From: Sulfolobus tengchongensis
GTDB taxonomy: Archaea; Thermoproteota; Thermoprotei_A; Sulfolobales; Sulfolobaceae
Assembly (NCBI RefSeq): GCF_036967215.1
Contig: NZ_CP146016.1
Span: 1,923,337 to 1,987,336 of the forward strand
Length of the DNA stretch: 64,000 nucleotides
Reading direction: 5' to 3'
Shown: piece after piece, positions 29,436 to 38,925 of the stretch
Position numbering within the stretch: position 1 is the first letter of the stretch
How the letters are laid out: each line of letters starts with the position of its first letter
Notes under the pieces: generated by a model
What the model was told of the DNA's origin: nothing
Database searches by the model: none
The model's input: only the letters and a program-made list of their open reading frames with translations
Translations under genes and position numbers: made by a program

Positions 29436-30737
29436 ATGGGAGGTAAAGAAATAAGTACGACTCAAGTAATCAAAGTAGCAGTTGGGACTTCACTAGGTAC
29501 AACGATAGAGTGGTATGATTTCTTCCTTTATGGATACGCTGCATCACTAATATTCCCTAAACTTTTCTTTCCACCCTTCTATTCTCCAATAACTGCATTG
29601 CTGATATCTCTATCCACTTATGCTGTAGGCTTTGTCGCCAGGCCAATAGGTGCTATGATATTTGGTCATTTGGGAGATAAGCTAGGCAGAAGAACTGGAT
29701 TATTGTGGGACTTGATATTAATGGGGATAGGAACCGGAATAATAGGTTTCCTACCGGGATATGCAGTATTAGGTTTTGGCTCTTTAGCTATAGCAACCAT
29801 TTCTAGAATTCTGCAAGGTATAGGAGTAGGTGGAGAATGGGGTGGAGCAACAACGTGGTTAACTGAATATGCTGCAAGGTCTAAATGGAGAGCGTTCTGG
29901 GGAAGTTGGGTTCAACAAGGAGTTCCAATAGGCTTATTATGGGCTTCCGCCATGTTAGGTTTATTTTCAGCATTTCCTAGTAATTCGCCATTAGGTCTAT
30001 TTAATTATGGATGGAGATTAGCGTTTTGGATTGGAGCAATAGCTGCAATAATAGGTATAATAATAAGATTAGCATTACTAGAGAGTCCACTATTTGAAAG
30101 TATAATTGAAAGAGGAGAAGTTTCAAAAATACCTTCTATAGAGGTTTGGAGAAAATATTGGAGTAGAATTCTCTTATTAGCAGCTTCTTGGGCTGCACAA
30201 AATGCTGGATTCTATTTATATTCAGTATATTCTGTAACCTTCTTAGCTGGTCTAGGGTTTTCAAAGAGTCTGGCACTTTTAAGTGTTACACTTTCCGCAC
30301 TAATAGGAATATTCATTACTATAATTTTCGGAATTTTAGCTGACAAAATTGGAAGAAGACTTGCGATGATTTCCGCATTTGCATTTGGATTGATTTTCAG
30401 CTTTCCATATGTATTATTACTATTCTCAAGGACTTTCTCAATGATATTACTTGCTCAAGTATTAATGGTACTAGCAGTATTAGGCTCATATGCTGTAATT
30501 CCTGCATTTTTCGCTGAAAACTTCCCAACAAAGTATAGATATTCAGGTACTGGATTATCTTATCATATGGCTGCACCATTTGCAGGTGGCCTTGCCCCCA
30601 TTATAGTTGCGGATTTAGTTGGAGAAAATTATACGGGTAATTGGTGGGCCTTTGCTATGATCTTTGCGATATATTTTGCCATCTCTTTAGTAGCGCTCAT
30701 AGTACTCAGAGAAACTAAAGGTAAGGAAATGGAATAA
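29436..30737 (+). CDS. MFS transporter of the metabolite:H+ symporter type
   Basis: 433 residues from ATG 29436 (MGGKEISTTQVIKVAVGTSLGTTIEWYDFFLYGYAAS). An ATG 63 bases upstream is in frame, but its extension (rich in Ile, Tyr, Cys) is unlike the family. About 12 helices. The signatures IEWYDFFLYG, FGHLGDKLGRRTGL and LQGIGVGGEWGGATTW belong to the shikimate/proline/citrate symporter branch. It probably imports an organic or sugar acid; the neighbouring arabinonate dehydratase makes a pentonate a candidate. Confidence 0.85.
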   Translation: MGGKEISTTQVIKVAVGTSLGTTIEWYDFFLYGYAASLIFPKLFFPPFYSPITALLISLSTYAVGFVARPIGAMIFGHLGDKLGRRTGLLWDLILMGIGTGIIGFLPGYAVLGFGSLAIATISRILQGIGVGGEWGGATTWLTEYAARSKWRAFWGSWVQQGVPIGLLWASAMLGLFSAFPSNSPLGLFNYGWRLAFWIGAIAAIIGIIIRLALLESPLFESIIERGEVSKIPSIEVWRKYWSRILLLAASWAAQNAGFYLYSVYSVTFLAGLGFSKSLALLSVTLSALIGIFITIIFGILADKIGRRLAMISAFAFGLIFSFPYVLLLFSRTFSMILLAQVLMVLAVLGSYAVIPAFFAENFPTKYRYSGTGLSYHMAAPFAGGLAPIIVADLVGENYTGNWWAFAMIFAIYFAISLVALIVLRETKGKEME

Positions 30738-30777
30738 TCTACTTTACATCTAATAAAATAAATTGTATATATTCCTA

Positions 30778-32112
30778 CTAGCACTGTAAAAATCCATTTC
30801 TCAATTCATCATTTTTTGATAACCAATATAATACAATCTCCCTATTTTTATTACTAAGATAGATAAAATTCCTGCATAATATTCTTCCAAGTTCCATTCC
30901 TAGTTTACCTTTTAATGTAAGAAGTTTTGACAAGTCAAACTCATTTATTCTCCTTCCAATTTGTTCAATAAAGAGGGGAAGATATTCATCATATTTAATT
31001 ATTAAATCTAGAATTTTCTCCTTATTCTCGAAAAAGAATATTGCATTAAAGCTCGTAAAGAGACCTTTGGCAAAATAAACGAATTTGAATGCTAAATCTA
31101 AAATCTTTTCTTGATCTTCTCTTTTTAACTCATATACTTTACCTCTGATGAACCCAATGAAACTACCTAAAGATTCACTTATCCCCTCTCCAAATCCATA
31201 ACCGAAATCGGGATTCCTTTCGACCATATTGAAGCCTAAACTCTTTAAATCTTCGGTTAAATAGGGCAAGGAATTACCAAAGTTCCTACCTAATACCTTA
31301 GCCAGTTCTGCGTTACTCTCTGCTATCTTAATTAACGCGTTTGCAAATTCGTCCTCTAGAGTAGAAAAATCTACAGATGATAAAAAACCCTTTGCGAATT
31401 GCACATCTGATTTCACTTTTTCTATTATTTTTCTCTTCCAATAATATGATAAATTTTGAAAACCCCTTCCTATTCCAATTGCTATACTTGGGAAATTCAA
31501 TAGCTTTTCCTTGATCTTGTCATTAACTTCATATAATCTATAACCTATTATCTCATCGATTTCTTTGTTTTTATTTAAAAAGTTCTCTAAGTTATCTAAC
31601 TTATTTAAATTTACAGATTGTAGGAACTCGTAGAGGAACATTAAATTGTCCTTAAATATGTCAATTACTTGTTTTCTAATCTCAAAGGGAAGTTTATCGA
31701 ACTGTCTAGCGAAGTTACTTCCCACATTTGGTAAATGCTTTAATGTGGAAACATTAATTGCTAATGTTTTAATAATTTCGGGATATTTATAAAGTTCCAG
31801 ATTTGCCAATATCTCCATTGCCATAATTGGATTTAGATTTCCCAAATAAAGTAACAAATCTTTATCGACCTCTATTTCTCCCATACCTTTAGCTATTCCT
31901 CTACATAGGCTTTGATAATATTCACATGATTTAATTATGATCTTTAGAGTTTCTCTGTCGATTCTATTTACTGCTCTTCCTATACCTAAGCCTAATTGGT
32001 AAAAATTGACGTCTCTGTCTAATCTATTCCAACTGTCAGAGGTGAGTATCTGGATTACTATCTTTGCGAAATCTTTAGGTAGGTTAGAAAGTATCTCTCC
32101 TACTCTCTCCAT
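30778..32112 (-). CDS. All-helical repeat (solenoid-like) protein of unknown function
   Basis: 444 residues, no signal peptide, no membrane helix. The sequence is built of repeated helical units with a recurrent G-x-G/A-x-x-(F/A) turn and a following amphipathic helix: LGIGRAVNRIDRETLKIIIK, GIAKGMGEIEVDKDLLLYL, GSNFARQFDKLPFEIRKQVI, GIGRGFQNLSYYWKRKIIEK, LGRNFGNSLPYLTEDLK, GFGEGISESLGSFIGFIR, LGRILCRNFIYLSNKNREI. About ten units of 35-45 residues can be drawn. No known family was recognised. It lies between an MFS carrier and arabinonate dehydratase, on the latter's strand and 33 bases downstream, so co-transcription is likely. A scaffold or protein-binding role is only a guess. Confidence 0.75.
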   Translation of the reverse strand: MERVGEILSNLPKDFAKIVIQILTSDSWNRLDRDVNFYQLGLGIGRAVNRIDRETLKIIIKSCEYYQSLCRGIAKGMGEIEVDKDLLLYLGNLNPIMAMEILANLELYKYPEIIKTLAINVSTLKHLPNVGSNFARQFDKLPFEIRKQVIDIFKDNLMFLYEFLQSVNLNKLDNLENFLNKNKEIDEIIGYRLYEVNDKIKEKLLNFPSIAIGIGRGFQNLSYYWKRKIIEKVKSDVQFAKGFLSSVDFSTLEDEFANALIKIAESNAELAKVLGRNFGNSLPYLTEDLKSLGFNMVERNPDFGYGFGEGISESLGSFIGFIRGKVYELKREDQEKILDLAFKFVYFAKGLFTSFNAIFFFENKEKILDLIIKYDEYLPLFIEQIGRRINEFDLSKLLTLKGKLGMELGRILCRNFIYLSNKNREIVLYWLSKNDELRNGFLQC

Positions 32113-32145
32113 GGTAGAATTTTTTGACGATTAAATAAAAAAGAT

Positions 32146-33267
32146 TCACGACTTACACTTATATTCCTCAAACACATCTTCTTTAATTGTAAATCCTAAT
32201 CCGGGTCTATCTGGTACAACTAGATGACCGTCCTCTATTTCTATGTTCTCTTTAAATATTTTATCTCTTAGGTCATTTTTCCTCAAGTGCATCTCTATCC
32301 ATTCAGTACCTAGAGCTGCTGCAACATGTAAGTTAGATATAAGTGATATACCACCTGCAGAATAGTGAGGGATTAAGGGATACCCCATGACTTTTGCCAT
32401 ATTCCCTATTTTCATCATTTCAGATATTCCACCTGTCCACATGGTATCAGTCTGAACTATATCTACAGCTCTTTTTCTCATTATCTCATAGAACTCCCAT
32501 CTAGTATATGCTGTTTCATATCCAGCTATGGGAACTTGTAACTCCTCAGCTAATTTAGCACTCAGATCTAAATAATCAGTTTGTATAGGCTCTTCAAAGA
32601 ACCATATTCCCAATTTCTCTAACTTTCTCCCCATTTCCAATGCTTCCTCAAATGTATAAACGTTATTAGCATCAACAGCTATTCTGACGTTTTCACCTAC
32701 CACTTCTTTTACAGCTTTCAGTCTTTCTAAATCCTCTTCCATACTTTTAGCTCCTATCTTCACTTTGACTCCCTTGAATCCCATTTTAACGTAATACGCT
32801 TCTTCATCTCTGAGCCTTTCTAAATCTTTCTTTTCTGAGTAATATCCACCCGTTATATAGGCTCTGATTTTCTTTTTTGAACCCCCGAGTAATTTATAAA
32901 TTGGCTTCTTCGCTTTCTTTCCCATTATATCCCAAAGGGCTGTATCCACACCGCTAATACCAGCTATCGCAATTCCTCTCCTTCCGAATCTTAAGGTAGC
33001 CTTATACATCTTATCCCATAAGTATTCTATGAGTTCCTCATCCTCCCTAAGGAGTAGAGGCTTCAATATTTTATCTATTGTAACTTGAACAGCGTCAGAA
33101 CAACCATATGCTAATGATTCACCGTAACCTACATAACCATCGGAAGTCTCGATTTCAGTAACTACTATTTCCATAGGGTGTTCAGCTAATCCTTTAATTG
33201 CTAAAGCGTCCCTTTCATCGTTTATTCCTTCATAACATAACTTGTATGTTCTAATATCTTTTATCAT
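32146..33267 (-). CDS. D-arabinonate dehydratase (enolase superfamily)
   Basis: 373 residues, mandelate-racemase/muconate-lactonizing type. K168 and K170 are in GVKVKIG, metal ligands D199 (VDANN), E225 (FEEPIQ) and E251 (GYETAY), and the general base His301 in PLIPHYSAGG. It fits the S. solfataricus enzyme that dehydrates D-arabinonate to 2-keto-3-deoxy-D-arabinonate, feeding KdaD in this cluster. Upstream there is only a weak ARA-box resemblance (AACCCGGTAAA at 33310-33320). Confidence 0.9.
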   Translation of the reverse strand: MIKDIRTYKLCYEGINDERDALAIKGLAEHPMEIVVTEIETSDGYVGYGESLAYGCSDAVQVTIDKILKPLLLREDEELIEYLWDKMYKATLRFGRRGIAIAGISGVDTALWDIMGKKAKKPIYKLLGGSKKKIRAYITGGYYSEKKDLERLRDEEAYYVKMGFKGVKVKIGAKSMEEDLERLKAVKEVVGENVRIAVDANNVYTFEEALEMGRKLEKLGIWFFEEPIQTDYLDLSAKLAEELQVPIAGYETAYTRWEFYEIMRKRAVDIVQTDTMWTGGISEMMKIGNMAKVMGYPLIPHYSAGGISLISNLHVAAALGTEWIEMHLRKNDLRDKIFKENIEIEDGHLVVPDRPGLGFTIKEDVFEEYKCKS

Positions 33268-33581
33268 GTGAGTAAGTATGACCTTAGCCTTATAAATATA
33301 AGTCCTAACCCGGTAAAGTATAATAGAAAACTAATCTAGAGTAATGTGATTAAGTGAACAAGGTATGGACTTCGCTATATCATGGAATGGTCCTTTACAG
33401 TTTGTGTAAGTTCTTCTGCGGAGTTTCATGGTATTTTCAGCCCAAACAGCATTTTATAATTAGTTATAATTGAAAGAGAAATATCATAATTAAAATCCAC
33501 ATAAACTGGTAGTCATATTCTACTAGTTTTAAGGGAAAATAGGTTAGAAAGTTATAATAGTCTATCGTAAAATTTAGTATT
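33268..33581. other. Intergenic, no gene supported
   Basis: About 310 bases. It contains the promoter of arabinonate dehydratase (TATAAATATAAG at about 33291) and short broken frames. Nothing recognisable. Confidence 0.4.
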
Positions 33582-33968
33582 GTGAGAGTTGAAGACTTCA
33601 AATCAGTTATTGCGGAATTTCTCAATACCGATTTACCACCTATTATTGATAGGGAATTAGAATTACCTCTAGATACAAATTATATTTTTACTGTCACCGG
33701 AGGTAGAAGAGTAGGAAAGACCTTTATCCTTTACAACAACATAAGGAAAATAATAACTGAAGGAAAAGCCTGCAAAGATGAAATTCTCTATATAGATTTT
33801 GAACATCCTAGGCTGAAGAACTTAAGTGTAACTGACCTTGACGATATATTAGTAGCTTTTTATGAATTAACAGGAAAAAAACCTAAGTATCTTTTCTTAG
33901 ATGAGATTCAAAGTGTGAAGGATTATGGAAGTTGGTTTAGAAAAAGAATAAATGCTAGGTATTTTTAG
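33582..33968 (+). pseudogene. Truncated archaeal P-loop ATPase (AAA_14-like)
   Basis: 128 residues from GTG. The Walker A motif is TVTGGRRVGKTFILYNN (about 38-54) and the Walker B region KPKYLFLDEIQSVKDYGSWFRK. Relatives are around 400 residues with a nuclease-like C-terminal part; here the frame runs into the solo tnpB 3' end at about 33962, whose sequence supplies the stop. The gene was therefore cut by insertion or deletion at that element. No C-terminal remainder was found on the other side. Confidence 0.75.
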
Positions 33969-34190
33969 ATCCCACCCCTAGATATGGATGATAAATTCCC
34001 GAATGATGGTGGGGTTAAATCAAGATGTGGGGGTTTCCTCACCGTAAGGTGAGTGGGGTTATCCCCCTAATGGGATTAGAAAAGGATAAGCGGAAAAATC
34101 CGCGACTTCGGCGAGGTCCAAGCTTCCGGTTTTATATGAGGGTCGAGAGTTGAATACAAAGTATACGAGATTCAATGAGACCCAAACCCC
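33962..34190 (+). mobile_element. Solo tnpB 3' end, copy A (omega-RNA-like)
   Basis: About 229 bases matching the end of the tnpB element (from the zinc-ribbon codons to the right end GAGACCCAAACCCC), with about 80 bases deleted inside. It keeps CTCACC-GTAA-GGTGAG (34038-34053) and GGGGTTATCCCC. No TnpB protein is encoded. The candidate guide would begin TTAACGTGAATT at 34191. It interrupts the ATPase gene at 33582. Confidence 0.7.
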
Positions 34191-34705
34191 TTAACGTGAA
34201 TTAATGACTATAATTAAAAAATAATCTTCACGTAATCTATAAACTCCCTTATACGTTATGATTAATTTCCTTTTCTCTATTAAAAGGTTCGTCTGTTGGT
34301 TTGCTAAATATAAATTTCATGGGTACCCATACTTTTAAGGTAATGAGAGTGTATCAAGCAGAATCATTAGAACTTAAATCAAACTTATTTAGAAAATACT
34401 GTGTTATTGAGATTATAGTTAAAGTTTCATAAATATTATGAAATAATGAGCACATTTTATCTCTTATTTATTAAAAATCTTTCCAACCTACTTTACCCAA
34501 ACAGATTTTTCAATCTCTCAATAGAAAAGTACACAATAACCTCATTAAGATAGTTTATCGGATAATTTTAACCTAAAATTTATTATTACTATTGTTATTA
34601 TTACAATATATCTATTATATAAGATCAAAGAATTCAAGTTTTAATAAGCTAGGTAAGATGTGTAAACCCTAAATATTTAATAAATATCACCTAGAGAGTA
34701 TTTTT
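34191..34705. other. Intergenic, nothing recognised
   Basis: About 515 bases of very AT-rich spacer after the solo element, ending in the promoter of the HD-domain gene (AAATATTTAATAAATAT before 34706). No remnant of the ATPase C-terminus was found here. Confidence 0.4.
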
Positions 34706-35926
34706 ATGAAAATCATAAGAGACCCAATTCACGGTTATATAGAAATTGATGATAAAATACTGCAAATCGTTTCCGCCGATATATTTCAAAGACTTAGATA
34801 CATCACCCAAACTGGATTGGCCTACTTAGTTTATCCTGGCATGAGACATACAAGATTTGAACATAGTCTAGGCGTAATGCATCTAGCTAAAGAGCTTGCA
34901 AAATACGTCAAGATAAATTCGGAGCAATACACTGATGTAAGTTTTATCGATGATGATTATTTAAATCTAATATCTCTAGCAGGACTACTTCATGATATAG
35001 GACATTTGCCATTCTCTCACACTTTCGAAAATGCGCTATCAGTTGCTAAGGAAGTATATGGGATTGACGTTGAATATTATGGAAAGAAAACCCATGTTAT
35101 ATTTGGAAATAGGATTATCGACTACTATCTTTCAAGCTATCTAGATAAATTATCAAAAAATTATGATGCCGTAAATTTTATACAGAGAGTAATTTCGTCC
35201 ACTCCGAAAACTAGAGAAGAGAATTTCGCTTCATTGATTATATCAAGTCCACTAGATGCCGATAGAGGAGATTACTTATTAAGAGATTCATACTTTGCGG
35301 GAGTTGGATACGGCAATTTTGATATAGAGAGAATAAAGAGGTCATTAATTTATGTGAATGATAGGTTAGTAGTACTGAAGAAAGCCTTACCAGTTGTAGA
35401 ACAATTTTTGCTCGCAAGAATGTACATGTACGAAACAGTTTACTTCCACAGCGTTGTAGGGTTATATAATGCAATATTGTCTCATGCCGTAGTCAGGCTG
35501 ATTCAAAAAGGCCTAATACCTAATATATCGCCAGAAAATTACCTAAAGCTAAACGACGTACAAATACTTTCTAAATTAGAAGAGGCAGGAAAGGAATTTT
35601 ATAACGCGATACTCTATAGAAGAGGGTTTAAGAGATTTAAACGAGACGTAGTTGGCAACTGCTATGAGATATTGGATAAAAAAAGAAAAGAGATTAATGA
35701 GATAATGAAGGAGAATAATGGACTAATATTATATCACGATTTCTATGATGTTCCATACAGTGATGATGAAATTTTCGTTTATGATGACGATGAGATAAAA
35801 CCATTAAGTAGCGAATCTATAATAGTATCATCTCTTAAAAGTATAAAAAAGGGCGTAATTGGATATCATGAAAGTGCAGAGAATAAAATGAAAGACATTC
35901 TCGATATTTTAAGAGAATGTTCGTAG
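34706..35926 (+). CDS. HD-domain phosphohydrolase (dNTPase/SAMHD1-like)
   Basis: 406 residues. The HD metal site is visible: H in MRHTRFEHSLGVMHLA, the HD pair in LLHDIGHLPFSHTFE, and a distal Asp in SSPLDADRGDYLLRDS, which is typical of dGTP triphosphohydrolases. The opening KIIRDPIHGYIEIDDKILQIVSADIFQRLR is the family start. These enzymes hydrolyse deoxynucleotides or related phosphates. Single gene; normal length. Confidence 0.9.
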   Translation: MKIIRDPIHGYIEIDDKILQIVSADIFQRLRYITQTGLAYLVYPGMRHTRFEHSLGVMHLAKELAKYVKINSEQYTDVSFIDDDYLNLISLAGLLHDIGHLPFSHTFENALSVAKEVYGIDVEYYGKKTHVIFGNRIIDYYLSSYLDKLSKNYDAVNFIQRVISSTPKTREENFASLIISSPLDADRGDYLLRDSYFAGVGYGNFDIERIKRSLIYVNDRLVVLKKALPVVEQFLLARMYMYETVYFHSVVGLYNAILSHAVVRLIQKGLIPNISPENYLKLNDVQILSKLEEAGKEFYNAILYRRGFKRFKRDVVGNCYEILDKKRKEINEIMKENNGLILYHDFYDVPYSDDEIFVYDDDEIKPLSSESIIVSSLKSIKKGVIGYHESAENKMKDILDILRECS

Positions 35927-36066
35927 ATCTAAGATGTTATTAGCGTCTTCTAAAAGGAATTAAGCTGACTTCCTCTCCGCCAAAGAGAGACTGAACTTTC
36001 TGCCCATATTTTGAAAAATTTTAGTTTATTTCTATATTATATTAAAAATTAAGAATTCGTATTAAG

Positions 36067-38010
36067 TCATAAAATGACCTCCTTACCTTTTTTAACATCT
36101 ATTTCCCTCAATTGAGAATCTTCAACGTAGAGCAATGTTCCGTCTGCCTTAGGAATTACGACCCTTCCTTCCGTGATAACCGGGTATGGTGGTAACATGT
36201 ATTCCTTTAATCCTATTACTTTAACGTCTTTAGGAAAAATTATCGCAATCTCAGTATCAAGTTCCTTGAGTTTTATTTTGAAACTACCATTTCCAAATTC
36301 TCTAGAAAACACTTTATAGTAATAATAATCTGCGCTTAAATTGAACTCTTCTTCTATTTCTTCATTGTTCAAATTAAAGAATGCAATTGCATCATAACCT
36401 TTTACTTTACTCCTTAATTTTAGTAGAACTTTTTCCCTTAAAGGATTTCTAAACAACAAATCCTCAGTTACCAGACCAGGTTCATCTACTCTAACTACTT
36501 CACCATTTGGAAGGACCACTGACTTTAGTAAATCCACATTGGTTTTTTCTGCGTGTCTATCCGTAATATATATTGGCCCTCCACTGAATATCCTACCTAC
36601 GAGATGAACCTTTGCATAGGGATCGTAAGACACGAACATATCATAATCTGGATAAACTATTTGTGATGTCAACAAGGAGTTGTAGGCATTAAACATTAGA
36701 TGTAACTTAGCCCCATCTTTCCAGAAAGGCACATAGTCTATGGAATTTCTCATCACGTTACTATAAAAGTAGTTACAATAATTTTCTGGATTCATAGACA
36801 TACAATTTATCACGTCTTTTCCCACTGCATACTGTAATCCTAGTTGAATGTTCCTGCTCGCAACTCCAATTGAAAAACCATCATATATTGCGTGGATAAT
36901 CCATTGATTATCAACCTTAACGAAATCAAACCCTTCCTTAAATATACTCCCATCGAACATTCTGTAAAAATTTATAGCATCTTCAAGATTGGGACTGGGA
37001 ACATAACTGTTAATAAAAGACGTAAAATGAGCGTTTACATTAAGCGATTTCACAAAATCTTGCGTCATACCACCCCAATGAGCGTTAATAGTGTGCCATA
37101 ATCCAACATATTTGATACCTATAGCCTTCAGTGTATTTACAGTATTCTTAAAACCTTTAGGAAATTTTTTATTGTCTGGTGTAATGCCCTTTATCGCCCT
37201 ATCAGTATTTTGATCCTGCCAACCGTCATCTATGATTACCCAACTCAGTTTTATCCCTTTCTCCATTATACCCTTAACTACTCGAACCAGATTATCCTCG
37301 TTTAGATCTTTAGTTAGAAAGGCATTCCAGCTACACCAACCAATTCCATTCATTACTTTATCTGGAAATCCCTTCTCCTCCCTAAGCTTGAAGGTCATAG
37401 TACTTCTAGAAGCGATCTTAACTGCAGACTTTATGGCTTCATAAGGATTGCTAGAAATCCCAACTGAGAGGAAGTAGCTCTTCCTAATCGTATCAGCATT
37501 ATATCCAGTGTAAATTTTCACCAAATCGTTATGTAAATATGCAGTAACATCGTTATTGGAAAGCGTAAATAACGCTTGATATACATCTCCGTTCTTGATC
37601 AGAGCAAATACAGAGTAATTGGGAATTACCCCAAACACAGGGTAAAGCCAACATGGATATGTTCGTATATATTTCTCGTGATCAAGATCTCTAATCTCAT
37701 ACTTAACTTCTTTAGGTGGTTCAGTGACTGGCTCCATATCTATACCTAATTGATTATAGTATGCGAATGCTTTACCATATACTTCAGAATAAATTTGTTG
37801 CGTAGTTAAAGAAAGTATTTTCTCTGGATTTATGTCAAGTTTGATCTCTATTGGAAACTTAGATAATTTAACAAATGATTTAACTTCAATACTATATACT
37901 TTGCCATCAGAAAAATCAGTTGTATCTACTTTAACTAACGCTATATTTTCACAATTTCCACTTTGATCGCATTTATATTTTCTTCCACTTTCATCCTCTA
38001 TCCAGATCAT
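36067..38010 (-). CDS. galS: Alpha-galactosidase (GalS type, GH36)
   Basis: 647 residues, no signal peptide, hence cytoplasmic. Raffinose-synthase/alpha-galactosidase motifs: IGWCSWNAF (substrate pocket), [12 protein letters not shown], and [12 protein letters not shown] with the nucleophile Asp. A C-terminal beta domain follows. The S. solfataricus enzyme GalS of this family releases galactose from raffinose and melibiose. It lies next to the pentonate cluster, as in that species. Confidence 0.9.
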   Translation of the reverse strand: MIWIEDESGRKYKCDQSGNCENIALVKVDTTDFSDGKVYSIEVKSFVKLSKFPIEIKLDINPEKILSLTTQQIYSEVYGKAFAYYNQLGIDMEPVTEPPKEVKYEIRDLDHEKYIRTYPCWLYPVFGVIPNYSVFALIKNGDVYQALFTLSNNDVTAYLHNDLVKIYTGYNADTIRKSYFLSVGISSNPYEAIKSAVKIASRSTMTFKLREEKGFPDKVMNGIGWCSWNAFLTKDLNEDNLVRVVKGIMEKGIKLSWVIIDDGWQDQNTDRAIKGITPDNKKFPKGFKNTVNTLKAIGIKYVGLWHTINAHWGGMTQDFVKSLNVNAHFTSFINSYVPSPNLEDAINFYRMFDGSIFKEGFDFVKVDNQWIIHAIYDGFSIGVASRNIQLGLQYAVGKDVINCMSMNPENYCNYFYSNVMRNSIDYVPFWKDGAKLHLMFNAYNSLLTSQIVYPDYDMFVSYDPYAKVHLVGRIFSGGPIYITDRHAEKTNVDLLKSVVLPNGEVVRVDEPGLVTEDLLFRNPLREKVLLKLRSKVKGYDAIAFFNLNNEEIEEEFNLSADYYYYKVFSREFGNGSFKIKLKELDTEIAIIFPKDVKVIGLKEYMLPPYPVITEGRVVIPKADGTLLYVEDSQLREIDVKKGKEVIL

Positions 38011-38101
38011 TGCTATAACCTATCTGAAAACGAATATATAAAGGAGTAAGAGAAAGAATGTTATTATCTTAACTTTTAAACTTTGTATACTCTTCTTTTT
38101 T

Positions 38102-38480
38102 ATGAGCTTTCTAAAAGAAAGAGCAGAGAAATTTTTAATTACTGCAGAATTCAATTTCCAAAAAGGATTTTATGATCTAGTTCTCTTTAACGTAGAACAG
38201 TACATTCAACTCTACATAAAATACTTGCTCTAGGTAAAGACCTCTGATTGCCCTAAAAGTCATGATCTAATTAGACTGATTAGGGATTTAAGAATAGCTT
38301 ATGACAAACAATGCGTGGAAGAACTTCCTTAAGGAAAACTTTGACATAATTTCTCTAATTCAACAAGCATATATCTCTTCACGATACTTACCAACAGAGT
38401 ACATCAAGGAACATGCTGAAAGAGCTTTAAGTCTTGTTGACAAGTTTAAAGAGACGATTGTACAATGTCTGAGTTCATAG
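38102..38480 (+). pseudogene. HEPN-domain gene with an in-frame stop and a frameshift
   Basis: From ATG 38102 the frame gives MSFLKERAEKFLITAEFNFQKGFYDLVLFNVEQYIQLYIKYLL, then TAG at 38231. It continues to SHDLIRLIRDLRIAYDKQ and then shifts frame near 38310 to NFLKENFDIISLIQQAYISSRYLPTEYIKEHAERALSLVDKFK, ending at TAG 38480. This is the HEPN pattern of HEPN/MNT toxin-antitoxin modules. The end overlaps the ATG of the MNT gene at 38465. Two lesions in about 126 codons show that it is dead. Confidence 0.75.
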
Positions 38481-38815
38481 ACATACTCTTAAAATATAAA
38501 AAGGAGAGAGAGGAGGTACTTAATAACATTGATAACTACTTACTTAAAATTAAAGAGTCAGTGAGAGAATTAGATCCAGACGCTAGGGTATTATTGTTTG
38601 GTAGTTACGTCAGAGGGAATTTTAAGCCAGATAGCGATATTGATATCCTTGTCATTTCTGATAAATATGGAGCAAACGTTGATATGATGGCTAAAATGAA
38701 TGCCCATATTTTAATTAAACTGAATGTCTTCGGGATCTTCGAAATTCATATAACAACAAGGAAGATGTACGAGGAATGGTTCAAGAAATTTATAGATGTT
38801 TATAGAGAAATATAG
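38465..38815 (+). CDS. MNT nucleotidyltransferase (antitoxin of a HEPN/MNT module)
   Basis: 116 residues. The minimal nucleotidyltransferase motif is LLFGSYVRGNFKPDSDIDILVIS (GSx9-11DxD, about 46-68). MNT antitoxins add AMP to a tyrosine of the HEPN partner. The partner gene just upstream is broken, yet this gene is intact. Confidence 0.8.
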   Translation: MSEFIDILLKYKKEREEVLNNIDNYLLKIKESVRELDPDARVLLFGSYVRGNFKPDSDIDILVISDKYGANVDMMAKMNAHILIKLNVFGIFEIHITTRKMYEEWFKKFIDVYREI

Positions 38816-38925
38816 AGATTATATGTCTATCAGCGAGGTAAACATTTTTCCGGTTTTGATAAATATGCCTTATCACCTGCTGAAAATAACGCTTATAAGT
38901 TAGTTAAGTAAAAAGATATATCTTG

